NCBI GenBank assembly: GCA_028023455.1 | Contig: JAQFVV010000274.1 | Coordinates: forward strand, 863,350 to 927,349 | Direction of reading: 5' to 3' | DNA: 64,000 nt | Source of the DNA: Epiperipatus broadwayi | Taxonomy: Eukaryota > Onychophora > Udeonychophora > Euonychophora > Peripatidae | Part shown: one piece after another, positions 55,391-64,000 of the stretch | How the letters are laid out: every line of letters starts with the position of its first letter | Position numbering within the stretch: the first letter of the stretch is position 1 | Notes under the pieces: generated by a model | Seen by the model: the letters and a program-made list of their open reading frames with translations, nothing else | What the model was told of the DNA's origin: nothing | Databases searched by the model: none | Made by a program: the position numbers and the translations under genes

Positions 55391-57814
55391 ATTTAACTAT
55401 ACATATATGGTTAATATGCAATATAAATATAAAAACATATTTCAAAATGGAGATTTATGTTTGCTAAAGAAGCAGCTTAAATCGTGTACTGGAGAGCTTC
55501 TAATCATCTCTCTAAAGTTAAAGGATCAATCTCAGTTTTGAATTATGGCATATCATTAAATATCAGTGAAATAAGCAAAATATAATAAAATAGAGTAGGC
55601 ATAAGCACAGTTTAGAAAAATATATATATAATAACTGGTTACAGTTATTGTTTAGAAGAATTATTCAAATTCTTAATTATTCATTTAAAATAGGCAAGAT
55701 TGTTACAGTTATTAAATTTAATTTAAAATTACGTAAGATTTATTATATTGTTTATTTTACTAATAAATTATTTATAAGTTTATAAATTATGAATGTTCAA
55801 TTAAAATAGCTAGCTTAGGAAACTTTTTAGAAGAGTTTAATTAAAGATTTGTTTTAGAGAGCTCTGTGGAAGAAATATTACCAATAATCTTTTAGTTGAG
55901 GCATCTGACATTATATTTAGCATTGGTAATCTTTAATAGGTCACCCCGATGTCTTCTTGGCAGCTGGAAGAAATGGTTCCTTCCATATCACAGTGATGAT
56001 GCTGATTTGCAGTAGGTGGAAGATGATTATATTCATTTTTAATCAGGCCTAGCTCCCAGTAGCAACTGCTTCATATGTAATAGAGAGGGGATCTTGAGTG
56101 TTGAATTTGGAGGGTTTATATATCAGTCTTCTGACAACCCCTCACCAACTTATTAACTTATTTACAGTTTTAAGTTTTAATCCTTAAATTTTAATATAGT
56201 TTTATTAACTTTTAAATTTAGTATTAATATTTTAGTAAAGACAAAAGCAAATTTAAATTGAGTAAAAAAATAGTGCAGCTTGAGTGATTTTGCTTTGTCC
56301 CAAATTATATTTTAGACTTATTTTTAAAATCTGTTTTTGGTCTCCACACAAATTTAAGCAGGTGTATGTGGCATGATATTTTCCAAGAAATCGGAAATAT
56401 TCAATCTTTTAAAACAAATTCTGTTAACATAAACATTCTGCTATATATGTATAACAGTCACCTCGGGAATTGAAATTATATGCCAGTTTTAAATGAAGTG
56501 AGAGTAAATTTGTGTATTTAACTTATAAAAATTTAAAAATATAAAATAATATATTTGCATCGCAATGCTTATGCAATCTATTGTTTTGCAGTTTCACTTG
56601 CATATATATATAGGTGTGTGATACATATATAACAATGTTTATACAACTTACTTTTAATTTATTATGTAATTTAGAATTAGATAAACATATTATGTACAGC
56701 TATACTTATATATGTTAACACACTCTAATATACCTAAATATATCTAATATATACATGACATGAATATATGCAAATATATGTACATATATGTAAATACATG
56801 TATACTTGGTTAATTTTGAACTCAGAATAAATACTACTATGTATCATAGTAGGTGAAACAGAATTCATATCAATAAATACTATTTCAATAGCCACATAAC
56901 AAGTAGCTCTATCAGCTTAAAATTTATATGTGTTAGCTTAAACATATTGAAACATAAGTACTTATGTTATTTTGATACAATTAGGTCATGAACGACACCA
57001 CATGTCCATTCTGAGAATTACATTGGAACACCTCACAAAATTAATTGCCACTTTAAAAGCAGAAAACAAAATATAATAAACTTATCTTAATGAAAATTTC
57101 AGATTACTGATTTAGACACATCCTATTCAGAACTTCTACTTTCTTGCTTGAAAGTTATTTTTATTCTGATGTATGTTTTAATTGTGTTTTTAGATTGTAG
57201 TGAAAATTAAAGTTGAATTTTTGAAAGTATAAACAAACACTAATAAAAATGATTTTACTTCCATTTACATATTTGGGGAAAAAAATTTTCTGACATTATA
57301 TTTTGATTATTTTTCTGGGATTATATATAATGAAAATTAGTCAAACTTTTAAAAGAGTAAATACACTAATAATATTAATAAAAAATTATTTATTTCTGAT
57401 TTTCCATTTGAAAATTATATTTTTAATGGTTTTCAATTAACTTTCTAATTTTATTTTTTTAAAAGTCACTGAAAGGTCTTGTACATCCTATAATCAGCCA
57501 ATGACATTCATTGTTGCATTTGCATTCAGTGATAATTTTACAGATTTTTCATTTGTAATCTTTTTCCATGACACTATTAATCAGATGTTCAGGCTAAGAC
57601 TAAAATTTTATATTCAGTAGAAATAATAATAAAAAATACAGTATATTTTTACTACTAAATAGTTTATGGAATTGACTGTTAATTTAAATGGAACAAACTT
57701 CATAAGAATGATGATTACCTTAATATAAAATCTTAATAAATTTAAACAGAAAAAATTTGCACACTAAGCACATGCAATGTAATGTTTTAATAACTCAACA
57801 ATATGTTGTTGAGT
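55391..57814. other. AT-rich stretch, no gene recognised
   Basis: 55900-56110 is somewhat richer in GC but has no open frame or repeat match. Otherwise featureless. Confidence 0.45.
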
Positions 57815-58132
57815 ATATAAATAAAATTTATCCAAACCACTTTGAACACTTTTTAGCAAAACCCTTTATTTTAAGATATATACATACACCTATGTATCAC
57901 CTGTCCTGCAGTCTTCTTCAGAGCCAACAAAATTGGCTGAACAGTCAAAATATAGGTGTATGTTTATATGTACAAATAAAGAGTTTTGCTAAAAAGTGTT
58001 TTAAGAAATTAAAGTAAATTGACTCTGAAGATGACTGCAGAACAGTCGAAACAAAGGTCTATGTATATATGTACAAATAAAGGGTTTTGTTAAATAGTTT
58101 TCAAAGTGGTTTGGATAAATTGTATTTATATA
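57815..58132. mobile_element. Family D element, inverted plus tandem parts
   Basis: A minus-oriented unit (about 57815-57930) faces two plus-oriented parts (57935-58015 and 58018-58132). Ends read TTTATCCAAACCACTTTGAA and its mirror. Common blocks are TTTAGCAAAACCCTTTATTT, ATGTATATATGTACAAATAA and the hairpin motif. Same family as 36060. Confidence 0.7.
58022..58062 (+). ncRNA. Hammerhead-like motif, D type
   Basis: CUGAAGA, one extra U, then GACUG-CAGAA-CAGUC and GAAAC at about 58049. Same layout as 31751, with one unpaired base between core and hairpin. AGGUC follows nine bases later and could provide a GUC triplet. Activity uncertain. Confidence 0.4.
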
Positions 58133-58870
58133 AGATATTACAGCAAAATAAAGAAAAAGGTGATTTTAGTAATGTTGTTGAGTACTGAGCATATTCTCAA
58201 ATCAAACCAGAAGGTAGAGACTTTTAAATAGATAAGAGCAGCAATCCTATCTTTTGTACCTAAATTTAGTTATATAGACCAATTTAAAGCATTTTAGGTT
58301 GAGAGTATGAAGATATTTCTTTATTCATTTTATATCTGCTCATGAAATGTTTGAATTTATTGTGTGTCAATATTATAAAGATATCATATGCAATTTTAAA
58401 CAAAAGGGGTTTATACCTAAGCGTATGTAGGGATATACTTTCTAAGCACGTGTTTGAAATTACATAGTCTCCAAGCTAGCCGTTATATAGTGTTTTTGTA
58501 AAAGAAGTTTTTGTTGTAAAAGATTTTACTATAAATTGGGACCTATGTGTCAACACCATTTTAATGATAACCCTTCACACTTTGAAAGGCAGGATTTTAA
58601 CATTTAAATAAATTTCATATTGCTTTGAAGTTTCATTTATGTGTTGAGCACATTTATAGAAAGCTGCTTCACTATTTATTATATATAGTGGAATTCTCAC
58701 ACCCATTATATTTTGCTACAATGATTTTTTGAAAATAGCATAAATTAGTGAATAATGGCTTTTAGATTGCTTACAATCCTAAAATGAGACAATATATAAT
58801 CCTAATTATAGCTAATATACTGTATTTATATAATGCTAAGAAAAAGACAATTCATAGAAAAAATAAATCC
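58133..58870. other. AT-rich stretch, no gene recognised
   Basis: No supported feature. Confidence 0.45.
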
Positions 58871-58873
58871 AAA

Positions 58874-58960
58874 TAGTCAAGCGTTGGTGGTCTAGTGGTT
58901 AGCATAGCTGCCTTCCAAACAGTTGGCCTGGGTTCGCTTCCAGGTCAACGCTTTGACATA
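58874..58960 (+). tRNA. tRNA-Gly(TCC)-like unit, probably a tRNA-derived repeat
   Basis: The body 58881-58951 is very close to eukaryotic tRNA-Gly(UCC): acceptor GCGTTGG/TCAACGC (last pair G-U), A box TGGTCTAGTGG, anticodon loop CTTCCAA (TCC), B box GGTTCGCTTCC. Defects: C-A at the base of the anticodon loop, G-A in the T stem, and C in place of the invariant A58 region of the B box. Flanks GTCAA and TTTGAC extend the acceptor stem, as in the units at 23081 and 39066, which points to a dispersed family. No T-run terminator follows directly. Could still be transcribed. Confidence 0.5.
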
Positions 58961-59204
58961 TGAAAAGAAAAAAAAAGTCCAAATATATTTCTAAAATAAT
59001 TTACAAGCAAGATTCCTAAAAATTATTTTTAAACAAAACTTGTAAATAAAGGCCAATTGTTATTGATATAACAAAAAGATACGCATTTTGTAAATTATCT
59101 AAGTAATATGATAATATGTTGGACTATTTCCATCATCTATCATTAAATGTTGAATGTCTAAAAAAATTTAAGCTTTATTTAAAATTTTTAAATATAAACA
59201 TCTT

Positions 59205-59412
59205 GTTAATAATGATTCCAACCAAATTAATAAAAGACAATTATATAAAAATAAATATTTTTTTTGTTACTGAACTGGTTTTCACCTTATATTAGGGCCT
59301 TTTCAAAATACACTTTTCTAATATAATTACTAGGAAAAAACCGGTTTAATAATAAAAAAAAATATTTATTTTTATATAGTTGTTTTATTTCAATTGGGTT
59401 GGAATCATTATT
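59205..59412. mobile_element. Fold-back MITE-like element
   Basis: Arms AATGATTCCAACC with TTAATAAAAGACAATTATAT and AAAATAAATATTTTTTTT mirror the right arm ending GGGTTGGAATCATT, around a ~55-base centre bounded by CTGGTTTT and AAACCGG. Arm length about 70. It sits in the left arm of the larger palindrome and has no counterpart in the right arm, so it inserted later. Confidence 0.75.
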
Positions 59413-59456
59413 CATTATTTGAAAATAACATTATGGACAAATTAATATTAGACCAT

Positions 59457-59668
59457 TGTTAAGGATACAACTTGTTAGTAATGACACACAAATAGATAAC
59501 ACAGGTTAGTAATTACACCTCCGTTTCGAGTGGTATTATTCTCCACTCTTCTTCAAGTGTTGCTTGCCTGTTCAGGTACAATATTAGCATAGGAGTCAAA
59601 CTTACACCTTTAAATTCTTGAATATTAAATCTTAAGGCAACACTCTAACCAACTGAGTTATTACAAAC
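59457..59668 (-). mobile_element. tRNA-derived SINE-like unit with D-type motif
   Basis: Minus strand: CAGTTGGTTAGAGTGTTG (A-box region), then AAGTTTGACTCCTATGC (B-box region), followed about 25 bases later by UUGAAGAAGAGUGG, loop, CCACUC and GAAAC. Hairpin GAGUGG/CCACUC is perfect. The core has U in place of C3. A second copy in opposite orientation is at 60520. Confidence 0.65.
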
Positions 59669-59767
59669 AAAGGCAAAACTCTCCATACAGTAGTGCCACC
59701 CTGTGCCGAACAGAGTAATCAATGGATGCCAGAAGGCTTGTGCATAAAATCCCTATCTAGTGCCTAC

Positions 59768-59838
59768 TCATCCAATATCCCAGACTAGTTTCTGGCTTGT
59801 GGCCATCATCAGTGAGAAGCCTTGGATCTGAGAGCACT
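59768..59838 (-). ncRNA. Hammerhead ribozyme, family B, intact
   Basis: Minus strand CUGAUGA (complement of 59806-59812), stem II UGGC-CACAA-GCCA, GAAAC-UA-GUC, stem I UCUCA/UGGGA (five pairs, one U-G). One G is missing from the usual UGGGGA, but the partner strand has U where others have C, so a U-A pair replaces C-G. Outer UCCAA/UUGGA and CUCA/UGAG pairings are present. Confidence 0.7.
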
Positions 59839-60081
59839 GCACCTAGATCTTAGGATCTAATGCAACCCCCCTCCCCCAGCAACCACCTTTTAACTCTACT
59901 TTACTACAAAACTATGAGAATGAAATTGAAAACACAATAATATTTTCAATCTAAGCTCAATAGCTTATATAGTCATATGGGTCATATTATTGTGTTTTCA
60001 ATTTCATTCTCATAGTTTTGTAGTAATGTAGAATTAAAAGGTGGCTGCTGGGGGGTTGCATTAGATCCGAAGATCTAGGTG

Positions 60082-60160
60082 CAGTGCTCTCAGATCCAAG
60101 GCTCTCACTGATGATGGCCACAAGCCGGAAACTAGTCTGGGGATATTGGATGAGTAGGCA
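60082..60160 (+). ncRNA. Hammerhead ribozyme, family B, intact
   Basis: CUGAUGA at 60108-60114, stem II UGGC-CACAA-GCCG (outer pair U-G), GAAAC-UA-GUC with cleavage after the C at about 60137, stem I UCUCA/UGGGG (five pairs with two U-G). Outer pairing UCCAA/UUGGA, CUCA/UGAG and GUGC/GCAC extends stem I. Confidence 0.7.
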
Positions 60161-60360
60161 CTAGATAGGGATTTTATGCACAAGCCTTCTGGCATCCATT
60201 GATTACTCTGTTTGGCATAGGGTGGCACTACTGTATGGAGAGTTTTGCCTTTATTTACAACAAGTATGTGCTAGTATAGAGATGGTGATCATGTGATGTT
60301 TAGTGGTTCAACTGAGTTATTCTATCAAAGGCAAGAGAGAGGAGAAATTTCATCTATAAG

Positions 60361-60505
60361 GGTTGATTCAAATCCTCTGATACCTCCAATTTTATTATTA
60401 TTTTTTTCTGAGAGCAAGGTTAACTAGAGGCTTGCTCTTAAAAAAAATATTAATAAAAAAACTGGAGATATCAGAAGGTTTTGAACCAACCCTCATACAT
60501 AAATA
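60361..60505. mobile_element. Fold-back with B-box-like ends
   Basis: GGGTTGATTCAAATCCTCTG and CCAATTTTATTATTATTTT on the left mirror CAGAAGGTTTTGAACC and AACTGG on the right; CTGAGAGCAAG and CTTGCTCTT meet at the centre. The terminal GATTCAAATCC resembles a B box. Confidence 0.65.
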
Positions 60506-60519
60506 AATACAATTTTTAT

Positions 60520-60705
60520 TGAATGTTGCCTTTCTTGGTTAAAGTGTTGCTTTAAAATTCTATATTCAAGAATCTAAAGGTGTAAGTTCAACTCCTGTGC
60601 TAATATTGTCACTGATCAGATCAGCAACGTCTGGAGAAGAATGGAGAATAGTACTACTCTAAACGTTGTGTAATTACTAATCTAAACATCACATGATCAC
60701 TATTT
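60520..60705 (+). mobile_element. tRNA-derived SINE-like unit with decayed D-type motif
   Basis: GGTTAAAGTGTTGC (A-box region), TATTCAAGAATCTAAAGGTG, AAGTTCAACTCCTGTGC (B box), then UCUGGAGAAGAAUGG, loop, CUACUC and UAAACGUUGUG. Mirror of 59457-59668. The motif core and hairpin have decayed. Confidence 0.6.
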
Positions 60706-60840
60706 CATACTAGCACGTAATTGTTATTAAATAATTAAAAAAAAAGCAAAACTCTCCATATAGTAGTGCCATCTTGTGCTAACAAGATCAATCAATGGAT
60801 GCCAGAAGGCTTGTGCATAAAATCCCTATCTAGTGCCTAC

Positions 60841-60908
60841 TCATCCAATATCCCCAGACTAGTTTCTGACTTGTAGTCATCAGTGAGGAGCTTTGGATCG
60901 GAGAGCAC
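60841..60908 (-). ncRNA. Hammerhead motif, family B, 3-base deletion in stem II
   Basis: Minus strand CUGAUGA (complement of 60877-60883), then CUACAAGUCA in place of UGGCCACAAGCCA, then GAAAC-UA-GUC and UGGGGA against UCCUCA. Stem II is reduced to a CU...GU-type remnant, though UGAC/GUCA could pair by using core bases. Probably inactive. Confidence 0.5.
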
Positions 60909-61163
60909 TGCACCTAGATCTTAAGATCTAATGCAACCCTTAAGCAGCCACCTTTTAACTCTATTTAACTACAAAACTATGAGAATGAAATTGAAAACAC
61001 AATATTTTAAGCTCAATAGCCTCAGACCCATATGACTATATAAGCTATTGAGCTTGGATTAAAAATATTAATTGTGTTTTCAATTTCATTCTCATAGTTT
61101 TGTAGTTAAATAGAGTTAAAAGGTGGGTGCTGGAGGGTTGCATTAGATGCTAAGATCTAGGTG

Positions 61164-61244
61164 CAGTGCTCTCAGATCCAAAGCCCCTCACTGATGATGG
61201 CCACAAGCCAGAAACTAGTCTGGGGATATTGGATGAGTATGCAC
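61164..61244 (+). ncRNA. Hammerhead ribozyme, family B, best candidate
   Basis: CUGAUGA at 61191-61197; stem II UGGC-CACAA-GCCA (61198-61210); GAAA at 61211-61214; C-UA-GU then C gives a two-pair stem III and a canonical GUC triplet, with cleavage expected after 61220. Stem I: CCCUCA before the core pairs with UGGGG after the site (five pairs, one U-G), then, across an internal loop, UCCAA/UUGGA, CUCA/UGAG and GUGC/GCAC continue the helix. All conserved residues are present, and the loop in stem I is positioned as in natural type I ribozymes that dock with loop II. Confidence 0.78.
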
Positions 61245-61301
61245 TCGATAGGGATTTTATGCACAAGCCTTCTGGCATCCATTGATTGCTCTTGTTAGCA
61301 C

Positions 61302-61350
61302 AAGATGGCACTACTATCTTTTTTTTTTTTTTTTAAGATGGCACTACTAT
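61302..61350 (+). mobile_element. Poly-T insertion with 16-bp target duplication
   Basis: AAGATGGCACTACTAT occurs at 61302-61317 and again at 61335-61350, separated only by C followed by 16 T. Read on the minus strand this is an A-tail with no body, flanked by a target-site duplication, as left by an extremely 5'-truncated A-tailed retroinsertion. It interrupts the family B terminus. Confidence 0.75.
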
Positions 61351-61512
61351 ATGGAAAGTTTTGCTTTGTTTTGAATTACTAATCTGTGTTGTCTACATGT
61401 GTATTATTACTAAAACGTTGTTTGTATTTGAAAAGCTTAAATAAAGTTTAAAACTTTGTAGACATTCAACATTTAATGATAGATGATGGAAATAGTCTAA
61501 CATATCAGCGTC

Positions 61513-62500
61513 ATCACAAAATTGCAGGCAATAATCTAAGTAATGTGCCTTGACAAGTTCGTTCTGGTATACGTATTAAAAATATAATAGAATTTTCTAT
61601 GTATTTTTATAAATAAATTTTAGCTATCATTAAATAAAACAAAGTTCCAATTAAAAAAAGGTACAGAAAGCTGAAATTACACATCCAGCCATATTATTTC
61701 TTGGAAATACATTTAAAAAAATATCATCGCTAGATTGCAGGAATTTAAATTAACGTATTAATAGTTTTTTTGCTTCATGATATCACAGCTGAAAATATTC
61801 ATAGAATGTTTTTATTAGATTTTTAGCGTTTAAATCTACAAATCTCTGAAAATCTTCTATTTATATTATAGGTATTAATAATCTTAACAGGCTTTTCACA
61901 TATTTTATACAGAAATTTTATCTGTTTAGCAAAATAGTAATTAGAACCGTCCTTATCAATATGTAGTTGTAATAGTGTTTCATTTTTGAGCTGTTATTTC
62001 GTTAGGAGCAAAAGTTGGTGTTGTATCTGGTCGGTCAGTTAAATCATATTGTGTTGTAATTAGGTGGTGTAGAATTATATTATGGACAATGTTCTGAAAT
62101 TAGCGGGGCTAATCATGTTTTTACCAATTGTGATTAAGTTAATTTCAATAACATTTTTTATTAATTGAGTTATGAAATAGTTGTATAATTTATAAAAATA
62201 TGAATCTATAAAATTTAAAATAAATTCCTCAAATATATCCATCGAATTGAATAATACCGTAATAATACCATTAAAAATGTTGGCTGTGTGATTATATTTA
62301 AAATTAGTTTATTATATGAAGAAATTTTTTTTAAAAATTAAAATAATTATGAGAGAAAACTCATTTATTAAGCAAAAGAATATCCACTACCACATTACAT
62401 AAAAAAAAACTTAGATCAAGTATTTAAATTTTATCTGTGCAAAACTAAAAATTAATAACTTCACATGATCACCATTTCTTATACTTAGACAAGCTGTTAA
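61513..62500. other. AT-rich stretch, no gene recognised
   Basis: No supported feature. Confidence 0.45.
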
Positions 62501-62503
62501 ACA

Positions 62504-62798
62504 GTAGCAGACTCTTCAAACAGTAGTGCCACCCATTAATGGATGCAAACAGGTTTGTCCATAAAATATCTATCTAGTGCCTGCTTATCCAATATCTCCA
62601 GATTATTCTCTAGCTTGTGTAAGATCTAGATGCAGTGCTCTCAGATCTAAAGTTCGTCACTGATGAAGCCACAAGTTAGAAACTAGTTTGGGGATATTGG
62701 ATGAATAGGTACTAAATAGGAATTTTATGCACAAACCTTCTTGCATCTATTGAGTAATAAGTCTTGCACTGATAGGAATACTGTATGGAGAGTTTGCT
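62504..62798. mobile_element. Family B element, centre deleted
   Basis: Termini AGACTCTTCAAACAGTAGTG and mirror (ACTGTATGGAGAGTTTGC). The left arm breaks off inside its hammerhead segment (CTAGCTTGTG) and joins directly to the right arm (AAGATCTAGATGCAGTGCTC), removing the inner arms. One ribozyme motif remains. Confidence 0.75.
62635..62712 (+). ncRNA. Hammerhead motif, family B
   Basis: CUGAUGA at 62660-62666, a shortened stem II (AGC-CACAA-GUU plus A), GAAAC-UA-GUU, then UGGGGA. The triplet GUU is permitted but slower in known hammerheads. Stem I CGUCA/UGGGG is weakened. Confidence 0.5.
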
Positions 62799-62990
62799 AT
62801 TGTTTTAAATTAACAACTTTCTAAATATTTTCACAATTAAATAAAACTGTTCCATAAAAGGCTGTATATAAAAATTCGATTTTTTTCATTATAAATATAT
62901 AATACTGTATATATTTTTAGCTTTGTTATCTGGAAAAATGTTTATTTAATATATATTTTTTGTTTTTAATCAATGCGTTTTCTATCTCAG
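62799..62990. other. AT-rich DNA leading into a possible acceptor
   Basis: Ends in a T-rich tract and TTTTCTATCTCAG at 62978-62990. Confidence 0.4.
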
Positions 62991-63074
62991 CTTTATCATA
63001 TTCATCACATCAGAAGTGAGATCAATCTTTCTTCCCGTGGATGCATTTCGAAACGCACTCTTCAGTTTTTTCAA
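62991..63074 (+). CDS. Possible 84-bp internal coding exon
   Basis: Preceded by a pyrimidine-rich acceptor (TTTTCTATCTCAG) and followed exactly by a consensus donor (GTAAGT at 63075-63080). Length 84 is a multiple of three. Two frames are open throughout; the frame starting at the second base reads FIIFITSEVRSIFL then PVDAFRNALFSFF, which looks like part of a membrane protein. Composition is richer in GC than its flanks. I do not recognise the protein. Alternatively, the minus strand contains CUGAAGAGUGCG and CGAAAUGCAUCC, so this could be a decayed hairpin repeat. Confidence 0.3.
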
Positions 63075-63080
63075 GTAAGT

Positions 63081-63700
63081 CACATATAAATCCACAATTT
63101 AAAAATACTAAATACATTTTTATATTTTGTTAATTTGCTCATAATATACATACGATTTCTTTTTTAATTTTTTTTAAAAAAAATATTTATCGAAGAAATA
63201 AACTTTTTAAAATTACTCTAGTGCAAGATAATTTTCCATTCGATCAGCTTAGGGGTCTTTGATTTTTTTTTCAGAATCTGCTTTTTTCTCTTTTAGATCA
63301 AAAATAAATGCAAATTACTAATTTTATATACATCATTACTAAACAAATTCACATTAAAATAAGTTTATTTTCGAAAAGCAATATTTTTAGAAAGAGTTTC
63401 GTATTATAAGATTTAAAAATCTCAATAATAAACATATTAATTTTCTTACGCAAAGAATGTGTTTTAGGAATCTAAAAAGTTTCTTTTAATTTTTTAAATA
63501 GTTTTTTTACAATGTAAAAGAAACAGAATTATTGATTAATAATACAATATAATTGTATTTACATAATTTCGTTTGTTATAAATAAATAACAACCAATAAT
63601 TAAAAACAAATTGAGTAATTAATCTCTTGTTGACATTCTTAGATTTTTAAAAAAAAAAATTAATATGTAATGATAATGTCTACACCCCTCCCCATATATA
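63081..63700. other. AT-rich stretch, nothing recognised
   Basis: No supported feature. Confidence 0.45.
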
Positions 63701-63721
63701 TATAAAGGCATATGGCATTAC

Positions 63722-63832
63722 TGCTCGGGAGTTCATAAGAAGTTCGAGCGTCAGACCTTGGAGCGCCGGAATCTTATCCTGATTCCTTTCGATCCCAAGT
63801 CGGCCGCTCTACCGACTACCCATCAGAGAATA
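63722..63832 (-). repeat. tRNA-derived repeat head
   Basis: The minus strand has TGGGTAGTCGGTAGAGCGG (A-box and D-arm like) and CCGACTTGGGATCGAAAGG resembling an anticodon arm, followed by GGCGCTCCAAGG and a GCTCGAACTTCTTATGAAC hairpin-like end. No proper B box and acceptor pairing could be found, so it is read as a tRNA-derived SINE head rather than a gene. Confidence 0.4.
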
Positions 63833-63897
63833 CATATTTATATTCTGTATATTCATATTCTCATAAAGTATATATAACTACACTTTAATGCTTTAAG

Positions 63898-63985
63898 TAT
63901 CTCTTTTTCTGACACACTCCTAGACCTTAATTAATTTTTTTTATTCAGGTTTTTAAGGTCTAGGAGTATGTCAGAAAAAAATATA
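63898..63985. repeat. Short inverted repeat
   Basis: TTTTTCTGACACACTCCTAG-ACCTTAA (63904) mirrors TTAAGGTCT-AGGAGTATGTCAGAAAAA (63953) around a ~25-base T-rich centre. Arms about 28 bases with one mismatch. No family match in the window. Confidence 0.75.
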
Positions 63986-64000
63986 TTATTTATTTTAGCT

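Larger units (their letters stand above)
59669..60252. mobile_element. Family B fold-back, two mirrored ribozymes
   Basis: Termini AAAGGCAAAACTCTCCATAC and mirror. Left arm 59669-59975, right arm 59985-60252; the centre is short because the innermost part (the CAGTTCAG segment) is deleted. Arms are about 95% matched. Both ribozyme cores are intact. Confidence 0.85.
60744..61368. mobile_element. Family B fold-back, two mirrored ribozymes
   Basis: Termini AAAGCAAAACTCTCCATA and mirror. Left arm 60744-61020, right arm 61022-61368, meeting at CTCAATAGC/GCTATTGAG. The right arm is interrupted by a poly-T insertion (see 61302-61350). The right-arm ribozyme is the best in the window; the left-arm copy has a shortened stem II. 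Confidence 0.85.
59105..61512. repeat. 2.4-kb nested inverted repeat
   Basis: The outer left segment 59105-59190 (GGACTATTTCCATCATC, TCATTAAATGTTGAATGTC) is mirrored at 61430-61512. The next inner part 59457-59665 is mirrored at 60520-60700, and CAACTTGTTAGTAAT/AACACAGGTTAGTAATTAC is mirrored at 60670 and 61370. Fold-backs at 59210, 59669, 60361 and 60744 are nested inside. The structure is a palindrome of repeats interrupted by later B insertions. Confidence 0.75.

Noticed and set aside
55188-55541. 117-codon plus-strand frame
   Set aside because: Largely antisense to the mariner remnant at 54770-55390 and without recognisable domain.

Overview
This window looks like intergenic or intronic DNA from an animal genome. 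It is very AT-rich and has no compact gene array. It holds non-LTR (RTE-type), Penelope-like and mariner remnants, tRNA-derived SINE-like repeats, many fold-back elements and long microsatellites. Repeat style suggests a lophotrochozoan, most plausibly a mollusc such as a cephalopod; that is inference. The only clear host gene is a rhodopsin-like GPCR on the minus strand (45836-46878), all seven transmembrane segments readable but broken by a one-base frame change in TM4. Possible exons, all weak, lie at 34057-34103 (-), 53932-54100 (-), 54243-54443 (-) and 62991-63074 (+).

The most striking content is a set of dispersed repeats, often head-to-head or tandem pairs, that carry hammerhead self-cleaving ribozyme (HHR) motifs. 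I call the families A, B and C, plus a looser D type. Each has a CUGANGA core, a short hairpin (stem II), GAAA, a tiny stem III and, in B and C, usually a GUC cleavage triplet followed by a strand that re-pairs with the sequence before the core (type I topology). Best copies: B at 61164-61244 (+), 60082-60160 (+) and 59768-59838 (-); C at 9138-9212 (-) and 9692-9762 (+); A at 47260-47308 (-), 30829-30877 (-), 6764-6808 (+) and 3115-3159 (+). Family A also has a tRNA-like B box, like the known ribozyme-bearing SINEs of schistosomes.

Layout: 2-10 kb holds A, B and C elements; 10-21 kb is nearly featureless apart from minisatellites; 21.8-25.8 kb holds a tandem A-type dimer, a tRNA-like unit and the largest B fold-back; 26-28.1 kb is a 5'-truncated RTE-type retrotransposon; 29.1-30.4 kb is a degenerate Penelope-like element (PLE); 30.7-32.5 kb has A, B and D pieces; 35.7-38.9 kb has minisatellites and a LINE ORF1 with a PHD-like finger; 39-43 kb has E and C elements; 43.7-45.2 kb is a repeat swollen by a ~675-bp tetranucleotide microsatellite; 45.8-46.9 kb is the GPCR; 47-55.4 kb has A, E, C elements, a second PLE fragment and two dead mariners; 57.8-62.8 kb is D, a tRNA-Gly-like unit and a 2.4-kb nested inverted repeat containing two B elements.

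Working model (inference): the ribozyme-bearing elements are non-autonomous retroelements (retrozyme or SINE-like) whose unit transcripts are released by self-cleavage and copied by a PLE or LINE reverse transcriptase. A 14-bp target duplication around one related fold-back, ~0.4-kb tandem units with one ribozyme each, and ~100-bp direct repeats flanking a C unit all fit this. No copy has been tested for cleavage.
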